In this document: piece by piece, positions 6,390 through 14,170 of the stretch | Layout of the letters: every line of letters starts with the position of its first letter | Numbering within the stretch: the first letter of the stretch is position 1 | Source of the DNA: Pelomonas sp. CA6 | Lineage (GTDB): Bacteria > Pseudomonadota > Gammaproteobacteria > Burkholderiales > Burkholderiaceae_C | Assembly: GCF_022549225.1 (NCBI RefSeq) | Contig: NZ_JAKZFD010000002.1 | Span: forward strand, 62,001 to 126,000 | Length of the DNA stretch: 64,000 nucleotides | Direction of reading: 5' to 3' | Program-made: the position numbers and the translations under genes | Notes under the pieces: model-generated | What the model was told of the DNA's origin: nothing | The model's database searches: none | Seen by the model: only the letters and a program-made list of their open reading frames with translations

Positions 6390-7964
6390 CTAGGTCCTGA
6401 GCGCCGCGCGCTGAGTGGCGGGCTCCGCCCCCCAGTAGCAGACCTGGTTGCGCCCGGCTCGCTTGGCGCGGTACATGGCCTGGTCCGCGCACGACAGCAA
6501 GTCGTCGGGCCCGCCCTGCACGCCGGGGAGCAGGACGACCCCGATGCTGGCGGTGACCACGGCGGCCGGCCCGTCGCCCAGCACGACCGGCTGGGCGATG
6601 CTGGAGAGGACGCGGCGCAGGATCTCGTCGCAGTCGTCCTGGCTGTCGACCGGCGCCAGCAGCAGGACGAACTCGTCGCCGCCCAGCCGCGCCGCCGTGT
6701 CGCTAGCCCGCACGCAGGCCTGCAGCCTGTGTGCCACTTCCTTCAGCAGGAGGTCGCCGGCGTCATGGCCTCGTTCGTCGTTGACCGCCTTGAAGCCGTC
6801 GAGGTCGATGAAGCAGAGCGCGAAGCTGGACTGGGTTCGCTCGCCCTGCAGCAGCGTCTGGCGGATGCGGTCGGCCAGCACCAGCCGGTTGGGCAGGCCG
6901 GTCAGCGGATCGTGGAAGGCGATGTCCTGGACGCGCTGCTGCTGCAGCCGCTGCTCGGTGATGTCCTGCAGCATCCACAGCGACTCGCAATGCTCCGGGC
7001 CCAGCATGACCCCGCTCATCTCGGCCCAGAAGAGCTCGCCATTCTTTCTGCGCATCTGCATTTGGGTGCGGTAGGTGCCGCCGGATTGCAGAACGGGGCT
7101 GGCCTCCCGGCCCTGGGCATCGTAGGTTTCCTGGTCCAGGTACAGCAGCCGGCTGGGCAGCTGCGCCAGTTCGCCCGCGTCGTAGCCGAACATGCGCTCC
7201 AGCGCCCGGTTGGCCCACACCGTGCGTCGATCCCGCAGCCGCGCGATGCCGATCAGCTCGGTGTCCAGCATCGCCTGCTGCAGACGGCTGAGCTGCTGCA
7301 GCTGGTCCGACAGCGCCACCTTGCTGCGCGTCATGCGCTCCAGGCAGGCCAGAACAAACCCGATGCCCGCCCCCAGCGGGAACAGAAAGGAAGCCAGGTA
7401 GGTCATGCCATTGCCGGCACTGGCCTGGAAGAAATCGGCGTACTCGCCGGGCGACACGGTGGCATGGACCGCGCGCACGATCAGCGCGAAGACCGTCAGG
7501 GCCAGGGAGAGGCAGACCGTGCGCAGCGACGGCTCGGCCTGCCACCCATGGGTGCAGACGAGACGCGCCATCGGGAAAATCTGCAGCGCGAACAACAGCG
7601 ACAGCACCGCGGTCCGGACGGGCAGCGGCTGGTTGACGATGAGAAGAAGCGCCCCCAGCCCCAGCACGAACAGGCTCGGATGCGCCGGCCCGGCGGCGCG
7701 CCCGAGGACGAAGCGGCGCAGCGCATGGGCATAGCACCACAGCCCGGCCATCACGCACGCGTTGCCGCCGACGATGGCCAGCCATTCAGGCCCCACGACC
7801 CGCGAGATGGTCAGCGCGAACCCGGCGATGTTCAGCCAGGTCCCATGCGCCCACAGGCCCAGCTCCGGGCTTTGCGGCAGCGAGCGCCGGGCAACGACCA
7901 GCGTCAGCCCGAAGAGGGCCAAGGCGGCGAACAGCGCAACGAAGAGGGTGGAGGTGCTCAGCAT
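6390..7964 (-). CDS. Membrane diguanylate cyclase with PAS domain
   Basis: 524 residues. The first 200 or so are hydrophobic with about seven membrane helices, forming an integral membrane sensor. A PAS domain follows (about 215-335, ending LWMLQDITEQR), then a GGDEF domain (about 345-510) starting DPLTGLPNRL. The active-site motif GGDEF is intact and preceded five residues earlier by RASD, an inhibitory c-di-GMP site (RxxD). It should make c-di-GMP from two GTP with product feedback. There is no EAL or HD-GYP domain. Its promoter region (7965-8261) is shared with the divergent TPR gene. Confidence 0.9.
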   Translation of the reverse strand: MLSTSTLFVALFAALALFGLTLVVARRSLPQSPELGLWAHGTWLNIAGFALTISRVVGPEWLAIVGGNACVMAGLWCYAHALRRFVLGRAAGPAHPSLFVLGLGALLLIVNQPLPVRTAVLSLLFALQIFPMARLVCTHGWQAEPSLRTVCLSLALTVFALIVRAVHATVSPGEYADFFQASAGNGMTYLASFLFPLGAGIGFVLACLERMTRSKVALSDQLQQLSRLQQAMLDTELIGIARLRDRRTVWANRALERMFGYDAGELAQLPSRLLYLDQETYDAQGREASPVLQSGGTYRTQMQMRRKNGELFWAEMSGVMLGPEHCESLWMLQDITEQRLQQQRVQDIAFHDPLTGLPNRLVLADRIRQTLLQGERTQSSFALCFIDLDGFKAVNDERGHDAGDLLLKEVAHRLQACVRASDTAARLGGDEFVLLLAPVDSQDDCDEILRRVLSSIAQPVVLGDGPAAVVTASIGVVLLPGVQGGPDDLLSCADQAMYRAKRAGRNQVCYWGAEPATQRAALRT

Positions 7965-8127
7965 GACGACGGGCCGGTATCTGGCTCGCCACCCGCTCGA
8001 CGGTCGAGCATGGGCAACCGCGAGCGTTCGCGCCGGCCATCCATCGTTTCGCCGGGCAAGGGCTCGGGGTCAGGATGCGGCGGAGGCGGGAACGCGCAAG
8101 GGGGAGGGCCGCCAGAGGCCCGGAAGG

Positions 8128-8164
8128 TTGATCAAAAGCAAGCAAATTCTAAATTGATCAATTT
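8128..8164. promoter_or_regulatory. AT-rich operator candidate with two TTGATCAA palindromes
   Basis: Within very GC-rich DNA lies an AT-rich patch containing TTGATCAA at 8128-8135 and again at 8154-8161, the second extended to a 14-bp palindrome (8151-8164). The centres are 26 bp apart. The patch continues to about 8175 with TTGATATATG. It lies between the divergent diguanylate cyclase and TPR genes, so it is a candidate dimer-binding site or A/T-rich promoter. The regulator is unknown. Confidence 0.4.
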
Positions 8165-8261
8165 GATATATGTGATTCATCGGAGAGAACTTCATCACGG
8201 TCTGCGCGTTCACGCGTCGTATAAAGGCGGCCCGTCACGTCCACTGTCCAGGGAGATCCTC

Positions 8262-9197
8262 TTGCGCCCGCCATCCGCCCCCCTGCGCCGCGGGTCCGTC
8301 GAGCAATTGCTTGACGAAGCGGCCGCGCTGGACGATCTCGAGGCCGCGTTGCCGCTCTACGAACGTGCGTTGGCGCTGGACCCCGACCACGCCACGACGC
8401 ACTACAACATCGGCCTGGTGCATAAATACCGCGGCGCCTGGGCCGAGTCGCTACGGCACAGCCGTCGCGCCTCGGAGCTGGACGCCGACAACGAGGCGGC
8501 CCACTGGAACATGGGCATCGCGGCGACGGCGCTGCGCGACTGGCCCGCGGCGCGCGACGCCTGGCGCCGCGCCGGACTGCAGATTGCGGCGGGCCAAGGC
8601 CCCATCGAGGAAGACTTCGGCATCACCCCGGTGCGCCTGAATCCGGACGATCAGGGCGAGGTCGTGTGGGGGCTGCGCATCGACCCGGTGCGGGTCGTCG
8701 TGGGGAACATTCCCTATCCCGCCTCCGGCTTCAGGGCCGGCGACGTGGTCCTGCACGATGGCGCCCCTACGGGCGAACGCCAACACCAGGGGCGCAGCTA
8801 CCCGGTCTTCAACGTGCTGGCGCTGTTCGAGCCGTCCGCGAACAGCACCTATGAAGCCGAGGTGCGCACGCGCGATGCGGCCGATCTGGAGGCCCTGACC
8901 ACGGCGCTGGCCGCGGCCCGGATCGCCCACGAGGTCTGGACCACCAATGTCCGCGTGCTGTGCCAACAGTGCAGCGAAGGGACACCGCACGAGCACGACG
9001 CCGAGCGCGATCCGCAGCCCGGCTGGCCGGACCGTCATGTGCTGGGTCTCAGCACGGCGTCGCCCGAGGCGGCGCGACGGGTGCTTGAGCACTGGAGCGC
9101 GGACGCGGACGGGCGTGGGGCACCGCGCGCCGGCAAGGGCGCTGGCGACCGCCTGCTGCGCTTCGAATGCGCGCTGGCCGGGGCCGGCGTGCCTTGA
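8262..9197 (+). CDS. TPR-repeat protein with C-terminal domain of unknown function
   Basis: 311 residues from a TTG at 8262, chosen because GGGAG lies 6 bp upstream and no ATG or GTG fits the conserved N-terminus. Residues about 10-125 form three TPR-like repeats (ALPLYERALALDPDHATTHYNIGLVHKYRG and similar). The remainder contains GEVVWGLRIDPVR, a YPASGFRAGDVVLHDG segment and CQQCSEGTPHEHD, a possible metal site. Whole-length homologues occur in Xanthomonas and Burkholderiales but are uncharacterised. No signal peptide is present, so it is probably cytosolic. Confidence 0.8.
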   Translation: MRPPSAPLRRGSVEQLLDEAAALDDLEAALPLYERALALDPDHATTHYNIGLVHKYRGAWAESLRHSRRASELDADNEAAHWNMGIAATALRDWPAARDAWRRAGLQIAAGQGPIEEDFGITPVRLNPDDQGEVVWGLRIDPVRVVVGNIPYPASGFRAGDVVLHDGAPTGERQHQGRSYPVFNVLALFEPSANSTYEAEVRTRDAADLEALTTALAAARIAHEVWTTNVRVLCQQCSEGTPHEHDAERDPQPGWPDRHVLGLSTASPEAARRVLEHWSADADGRGAPRAGKGAGDRLLRFECALAGAGVP

Positions 9198-9325
9198 TCG
9201 GCGTTGCCGCGGGCGCCCCCCGCCGCGGCATCGAAAAGTGTTGTGCGTGGCCACCGCTGTTTCCGCGGCGTGCGCCTTCCTACAGTGAAGGCCTTGTTCC
9301 ACTCCTGCGGAATCACGGGGTTCAC

Positions 9326-10345
9326 ATGCGTGCAGTCCACATCGAACGGTATGGCCCGGCGGAGTCACTCGCCCGGGTCGAGGTCCCCACGCCCCAACCC
9401 GCCGCCGACGAGGTGCTCGTCCAGGTGCAGGCCTGTGGCGTCAACCGGCTGGACCTGCTGCTGCGCGAAGGCCGGGTGTTCCAGGTGCCGCTGCCGCGCA
9501 TTCCGGGCACCGACTTCGCGGGCACCATCGTCGCGATCGGTGAGCAGGTCCGCGATCGCCGCGTGGGCGAACGGGTGCTCGCGGCCCCCATCCTGTCCTG
9601 CGGCCATTGCGGGCATTGCCTGCAGGGCGAGGACAACCTGTGCCAGGCCTTCGGCACGGTGGGCTCGAGCATCGACGGCGGCTACGCGGCTTATGCCAGG
9701 CTGCCGGCCCGCAACGCGGTGCCCGTGCCGGAAGGCCTGGACTGGATCACGGCGGCGAGCTTTGCCCTCACCTACGCCACCGCGGCCGCCATGCTGCGGC
9801 GCGGCCGCCTGGGCGCGGGCGAGTCGGTGCTGGTGCTGGGCGCGAGCGGCGGGCTGGGCCATGCCGCCGTGCAGCTCGCGCACCAGGCGGGCGCGCGGGT
9901 GATCGCGGTCTGCCGCGGGACGCAGCGCGGCGAGGCGCTGCGGGCCGTGGGAGCGGATGCGGTGGTCGAACCCGGCCCGCAGCTGGCCGCACAGGTGCGT
10001 GAGCTGACGGGCGGCCAGGGCGTGGCGCTGGTGTTCGAGCATGTGGCCGCGCAGACCTTCGCGCAATCCGTCGCCGCGCTGGCCCCACAAGGCCGTCTGG
10101 TGCTGGGCGGCGTGACCACCGGCACCGAGGCCACGCTCGATCTGAAGGCGGTGTTCGCGAACCGGCTGGAGCTGCTGGGTTGCCGCGGCAGTGGCCGCCG
10201 GGACCTCGACCAGGTGCTGGATCTGCTCGCCCGCGGCCGGCTGCGACCCCATGTGGAGCAGGTGCTGCCGCTGGAGCGCGCGGCCGAGGCGCACCGGCGG
10301 CTGGAGTCGGGCACACTGCTGGGCAAGGTCGTTCTCACCCTCTGA
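9326..10345 (+). CDS. Zinc-type medium-chain alcohol dehydrogenase/quinone reductase family
   Basis: 339 residues. The GroES-like N-terminal domain has GVNRLDLLLREG and GTDFAGTIVAIG. A structural zinc lobe follows (CGHCGHCLQGEDNLC, four cysteines near 92-107). The Rossmann domain carries VLVLGASGGLGHAAVQLA, the NAD(P)H-binding GxxGGxG. The substrate cannot be read from sequence. It starts an apparent operon: the YciI-like gene begins 8 bp after its stop and a LysR regulator follows 15 bp later. Confidence 0.85.
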   Translation: MRAVHIERYGPAESLARVEVPTPQPAADEVLVQVQACGVNRLDLLLREGRVFQVPLPRIPGTDFAGTIVAIGEQVRDRRVGERVLAAPILSCGHCGHCLQGEDNLCQAFGTVGSSIDGGYAAYARLPARNAVPVPEGLDWITAASFALTYATAAAMLRRGRLGAGESVLVLGASGGLGHAAVQLAHQAGARVIAVCRGTQRGEALRAVGADAVVEPGPQLAAQVRELTGGQGVALVFEHVAAQTFAQSVAALAPQGRLVLGGVTTGTEATLDLKAVFANRLELLGCRGSGRRDLDQVLDLLARGRLRPHVEQVLPLERAAEAHRRLESGTLLGKVVLTL

Positions 10346-10353
10346 CGGATTCC

Positions 10354-10656
10354 ATGTTCATCGTCCTGCTTCACTATCTGCAGCCGCTCACGGTCGTGGA
10401 ACAGCATCTGGCCGAGCACCGCGCCTTTCTGGACCGGCACTACGCGGCGGGGCACTTCGTGGCCTCCGGTCCGCAGGTACCGCGCATTGGCGGCGCGATC
10501 CTGGCCCGCGGCCTGTCGCGCCGCGAGCTCGACGCGGTGCTGGCGGAGGATCCCTTCCACCGCGAGAAGGTTGCGCAGTACCAGGTCATCGAGTTCGAAC
10601 CCAACCGATTCGCCGCCGGCGCGCAGGCGGCGCTGCTCGGGGAGCTGGCGGCCTAG
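10354..10656 (+). CDS. YciI-like protein
   Basis: 100 residues. It shows the ferredoxin-like YciI/YCII fold pattern: FIVLLHYLQPL, HLAEHRAFLDRHYAAGHFVASGPQ (conserved His and the GPQ loop), and EDPFHREKVAQYQVIEFEP. YciI proteins are small putative enzymes with a His/Asp pair and are often fused or adjacent to oxidoreductases. Here the gene sits between an alcohol dehydrogenase and a LysR regulator, so a role in the same catabolic step is likely. No specific reaction can be assigned. Confidence 0.8.
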   Translation: MFIVLLHYLQPLTVVEQHLAEHRAFLDRHYAAGHFVASGPQVPRIGGAILARGLSRRELDAVLAEDPFHREKVAQYQVIEFEPNRFAAGAQAALLGELAA

Positions 10657-10671
10657 CCACGGAGCGCCACC

Positions 10672-11583
10672 ATGGACATGCTGGCGGCGATGCGCGTGTT
10701 CCAGAAGGTCGCGGCGACCTTGAGCTTCACCGAGGCCGGTGATCGGCTCGGGCTGGCGCCGTCCAGCGTGTCGCGCCATGTCGATGGCCTGGAGACGCAG
10801 CTCGGCGTGAAGCTGCTCACGCGCACGACGCGCCGTCTCTCGCTGACGGAGGCTGGCGAGGCCTACCAGCAGCGGGTGGACGCGCTGCTGGCGGAACTGG
10901 ATGCGGTGCACGAGCACATCGCGGCCTTCGGCGACGCGCCGCGCGGGCGGCTGAAGCTCAGCGCGCCCCGCGTGTTCGGCAAGCGACTCCTCACGCCCCT
11001 GGTCCCCGAGTTCCTGGCCGCCCATCCCCAGGTCACGCTGGAGCTGACGCTGACCGACGACTATGTCGATCTGGTCGAGACGGACACGGACCTGGCCGTT
11101 CGCATCGGCGCGCTGGGCGACTCCAGCCTGATCAGCCGGCCGCTGGGTCGCTATCGGCGCGTCCTTGTCTGCGCGCCCGCCTATCTGCAGGGGCAGCCGG
11201 TGCCGCGCAGCCCCGCGGACCTGGCGGCACACCGCTGCCTGCGCTACCGCCGCGCCGGGGAGCGGGTCGTGTGGACCTTTCTGCGGCCCGAGGGCGAGGG
11301 CTATGTCGAGCACCTGCCGCAAGGCGGCTTCGTGGCCAACGACGTCGAGGCGCTGCTGCAGGCGGCCGAGGCCGGGCTGGGCATCGCCATGCTGCCGTAC
11401 TGGCTGGTGCGCGACGCGCTCGAGGACGGACGACTGGTCCCGCTGCTCGCCGGGCATCCCTGCGCGAGCACGGTGCAGGAGGCCGGCATTCACTTCGTCT
11501 ACGCACTCAACCGCCGGCAATCGCTCAAGGTCCATGCGTTCATGGACCATGTGATGGGCCGCCTCGCGCCCCTGCTCACTTAG
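10672..11583 (+). CDS. LysR-family transcriptional regulator
   Basis: 303 residues. The winged helix-turn-helix occupies about residues 1-60 (DMLAAMRVFQKVAATLSFTEA, SSVSRHVDGLE), followed by a LysR substrate-binding domain (RGRLKLSAP, LTDDYVDLVETDTDLAVRIG). The RLKLSAP-type linker and the short ligand domain are typical of the CrgA-like subgroup. It is the third gene of the oxidoreductase-YciI operon, so it may autoregulate it, although LysR genes are more often divergent from their targets. Confidence 0.88.
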   Translation: MDMLAAMRVFQKVAATLSFTEAGDRLGLAPSSVSRHVDGLETQLGVKLLTRTTRRLSLTEAGEAYQQRVDALLAELDAVHEHIAAFGDAPRGRLKLSAPRVFGKRLLTPLVPEFLAAHPQVTLELTLTDDYVDLVETDTDLAVRIGALGDSSLISRPLGRYRRVLVCAPAYLQGQPVPRSPADLAAHRCLRYRRAGERVVWTFLRPEGEGYVEHLPQGGFVANDVEALLQAAEAGLGIAMLPYWLVRDALEDGRLVPLLAGHPCASTVQEAGIHFVYALNRRQSLKVHAFMDHVMGRLAPLLT

Positions 11584-11694
11584 CCATCCGCGCTTCGCCC
11601 TTCGCGGACAGCGGACCCGCTACGCCTCGATTGACGCGGGCCGCCCGCCACTGGCAGACTTGCGCCTTCATCAACGCAGCCACAGGAGAAGACC

Positions 11695-11757
11695 ATGGAA
11701 CAAGCAGATCGTGTCGCCCTTCTCCTGGCCGGCTGCCTGAGCGCCCAGCGCCGCTGA
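11695..11757 (+). CDS. Possible 20-residue leader ORF
   Basis: An ATG with a good ribosome-binding site (AGGAGA, 7 bp upstream) opens a 20-residue frame that is hydrophobic in the middle (VALLLAGCLSA) and ends with two arginines. TTGACG at 11630-11635 and CAGACT at 11654 form a plausible promoter with an 18-bp spacer. The frame sits 132 bp before rsgA. It could be a leader peptide, a small membrane protein or the remnant of a longer gene. Confidence 0.3.
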   Translation: MEQADRVALLLAGCLSAQRR

Positions 11758-11888
11758 CCCCGCCCTCTCTGCGGGTCCATTGATCGCCGCGTCAGCCGCG
11801 GCCGGCTCCCCACCCCTTGGTGCCATGCGCCCGCGCGCATGGATAGTTCCGCGCACGCGCGGACCCAGCCCGTCTTCAATGGATTCCC

Positions 11889-12953
11889 ATGATCGACCTC
11901 GACTTCGAGACGCTGCACGCGCTCGGGCTCACTCCCCTCATCGCCACCCGCGCCGCGCAGCTCGCGGCCTCCCCACCCGGCACGCGCCTGGCGCGCGTGA
12001 TCGAATCGCAGCGCGATTGCTTCATGCTGCATGACGGCCGCGCCGAGCAGCAGGCGCGCGCGCTGCCCCGGCTGGTACAGCACCTGCAGGCCACCGCGCA
12101 GGCGCTGACCATCGGCGACTGGGTCGCCGTGCAGGAGGACGCGCACGGCCAGGCCTGGATCCTGGAACGCGTCGACCCCGTCACGCAGCTCGCGCGCCGC
12201 GCCAACGACGGCCGTCGCCAGCCGCTGGCCAGCAACGTCGACACCGCGCTGCTCGTGATGGGGCTGGACGCGGACTTCAACGCGCGCCGCATGGAGCGCT
12301 ATCTCGCGATGGTGCGCGCCTGCGAGGTGACGCCAGTCGTCGTGCTGACCAAGCAAGACCTGGCACCGGACGCGCCGCAACGCATCGCGGAGATGCGCGC
12401 CCGGCTGCCCGCCGCCGTGCCGGTGCTGCCGGTGAACGCCCTGTCCGGCCAGGGCTGCGCCGAACTGGCGCCCTGGCTGCATGCCGGCCAGACCCTGGTG
12501 GTGCTGGGCTCATCGGGCGTCGGCAAGTCGACGCTGATCAACGCGCTGACCGACGCCGGGCAGGCGACGGGCGGGGTGCGCAAGGGCGACGGCCGAGGCC
12601 GCCACACGACCACGGCGCGCTCGCTGCACCGCTGTGCGCACGGCGGTTGCATCATCGACACGCCGGGCCTGCGCACCTTCCGGCCCGACGCGGATGCGCG
12701 CACGCTGGCGGAGACCTTCGACGATGTGCAGGCCCTCGCTCAGCACTGCCGCTTCCGCGACTGCCACCACGACGGCGAGCCGGGCTGCGCCGTGGCCGCC
12801 CAGGTGGATGCCGACCGGCTGGAGAACTACCAGAAGCTGATGCGCGACGCCCAGCGCGGCGAGATGACGGCGCTGGAGCGCATCGCGCAGCGAAGCAAAT
12901 GGAAGGCGATCGGCAAGGCCGGCAGCAAGCGCGCGCGCGAGAAGAGGTCCTGA
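11889..12953 (+). CDS. rsgA: Ribosome small-subunit-dependent GTPase A
   Basis: 354 residues. An OB-fold lies at about residues 35-105, followed by a circularly permuted GTPase in the order G4 (VLTKQDL), G1 (GSSGVGKST), then G3 (DTPGLR), which is diagnostic for RsgA/YjeQ. A C-terminal zinc-binding region has HCRFRDCHHDGEPGC, then a basic tail (RSKWKAIGKAGSKRAREKRS). RsgA hydrolyses GTP on the 30S subunit and releases RbfA late in assembly. The tail and N-terminus are longer than in E. coli in places. A very strong hairpin follows the stop. Confidence 0.95.
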   Translation: MIDLDFETLHALGLTPLIATRAAQLAASPPGTRLARVIESQRDCFMLHDGRAEQQARALPRLVQHLQATAQALTIGDWVAVQEDAHGQAWILERVDPVTQLARRANDGRRQPLASNVDTALLVMGLDADFNARRMERYLAMVRACEVTPVVVLTKQDLAPDAPQRIAEMRARLPAAVPVLPVNALSGQGCAELAPWLHAGQTLVVLGSSGVGKSTLINALTDAGQATGGVRKGDGRGRHTTTARSLHRCAHGGCIIDTPGLRTFRPDADARTLAETFDDVQALAQHCRFRDCHHDGEPGCAVAAQVDADRLENYQKLMRDAQRGEMTALERIAQRSKWKAIGKAGSKRAREKRS

Positions 12954-12970
12954 GCACCGCGGGCCCGTGG

Positions 12971-13009
12971 GCCCGTGTCGCCGCGGCACGTTGCCGCGGC
13001 GACACGGGC
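12971..13009. terminator. Perfect 18-bp hairpin downstream of rsgA
   Basis: Two 18-base arms (12971-12988 and 12992-13009) are perfectly complementary around a CGT loop. There is no T-tract after it, so it is not a textbook intrinsic terminator, though it could still stop or stabilise the rsgA transcript. The length and perfection of the stem are well above the other hairpins in the window. Confidence 0.5.
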
Positions 13010-13267
13010 GGGCTTGCGCCGCCGGGGCCGGGTCCCTAGACTGCGCAGCCTTCACCCACCGCTCGCCTCACGGAGTTCATCGTGTCCCGCTGCATCGCCG
13101 CCCTTTAAGCCGTCGACCGCCATCCGTCTCATGCCCGCCATGAGCACGGCCGCTGCAGCCGTTCTCCGTGTCCTCCCCGCCCACGCCATGCAGGCGGCGG
13201 ACCCTCAGCCCGACATGCATCGCGCACGCCCAGTCGTCGGTTCGTTCCATCGAACCAGGAGACGATC
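13010..13267 (+). promoter_or_regulatory. Leader region of the RNA-repair operon
   Basis: This stretch holds no convincing gene. CTAGACT near 13036 could be a -10 element. A tiny frame opens at GTG 13082 behind CGGAG and stops after eight codons, which could be a leader peptide or the start of a gene lost by deletion. A 63-residue frame from 13141 lacks coding character. The ligase has its own site, CCAGGAGACG, just before 13268. Confidence 0.35.
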
Positions 13268-14146
13268 ATGTCCGTGCACACGGGGTCGACGCCGTCCGTC
13301 GCCCCTTCCCCTCACTCCCTGGAGATCCTGAAGTACCCCAGGACTCCGCATCTCGAAGGCTCGCGCCTGCAACCCGGCGACGAAGGCGACGAACACGTCC
13401 GCCTGGCCGCGCTGGCGGGTCGCCCTGCCGTGGTCGAAGAGAAGCTCGACGGTGCCAACGTCGGCATCTCCTTCACCAGCGGCGGCGAACTGCTGCTGCA
13501 GTCGCGCGGCCACTACCTCGTCGGCGGAGGCCGCGAGCGGCAGTTCGCGCCGCTCAAGCCCTGGGCCTGCGCGCACGAGTCCTGGCTTCTTGCGCGCCTC
13601 GAAGACCGCTATGTGATGTACGGCGAATGGCTGTACGCCAAGCACTCCGTCAGCTACGACCGCTTGCCGCATTGGTTCTGCGAGTTCGACATCTACGACC
13701 GCGTGGAGCAGGTGTTCCTCAGCACGCCGCGGCGGCATGCGCTGCTGGCGGGCGGGCCCGTCGTCAGCGTGCCGGTGCTGCGGACGGGCCCGCTGCCGCG
13801 CGAGGTCAAGGCGCTGCGCGCACTCGTGCGGCCCTCGCTGGCCAAGAGCACGCGGTGGCGCGAGGCCTTCGAGCAGTCCGTGCGGCGGCAGTGCCTGGAC
13901 CTGGCGCTGGCCTGGCAGCAGACCGACACCTCGGAACTGGCGGAGGGGCTCTACGCCAAGGTCGAGGACGAGCACCGGGTGCTCGAACGCTACAAGTGGG
14001 TGCGCCCGGACTTCGTGCAGACCATCCTCGATTCGGGCTCGCACCACAGCACGCGCCCGCTGATTCCCAATGGGCTGGCGCCGGAGGCGGACCTCTACGC
14101 GCCACGGGCCATGGCGGGCTGGGCGCCCGCTTGGGACGGCCGCTGA
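13268..14146 (+). CDS. ATP-dependent RNA ligase family protein
   Basis: 292 residues. Motif I is EEKLDGANVG with Lys59 as the predicted AMP-accepting nucleophile. The MYGEWLYAKHSVSYD segment (residues 118-131) fits motifs III/IIIa, AEGLYAKVED (225-234) motif IV and ERYKWVRPDF (240-249) motif V. The set matches the RNA ligase superfamily used in end sealing. It precedes an HD/kinase fusion by 24 bp on the same strand, so it probably seals the 3'-OH/5'-phosphate ends made by that partner. AGGAGA lies upstream of the ATG. Confidence 0.85.
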   Translation: MSVHTGSTPSVAPSPHSLEILKYPRTPHLEGSRLQPGDEGDEHVRLAALAGRPAVVEEKLDGANVGISFTSGGELLLQSRGHYLVGGGRERQFAPLKPWACAHESWLLARLEDRYVMYGEWLYAKHSVSYDRLPHWFCEFDIYDRVEQVFLSTPRRHALLAGGPVVSVPVLRTGPLPREVKALRALVRPSLAKSTRWREAFEQSVRRQCLDLALAWQQTDTSELAEGLYAKVEDEHRVLERYKWVRPDFVQTILDSGSHHSTRPLIPNGLAPEADLYAPRAMAGWAPAWDGR

Positions 14147-14170
14147 ACGCCCGTCCGCAAGGAGAAAGAC

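Noticed and set aside
6303-8261. Extended plus-strand frame joined to the TPR gene
   Set aside because: It is the complement of the diguanylate cyclase gene; high GC keeps antisense frames open. The real gene starts at 8262.
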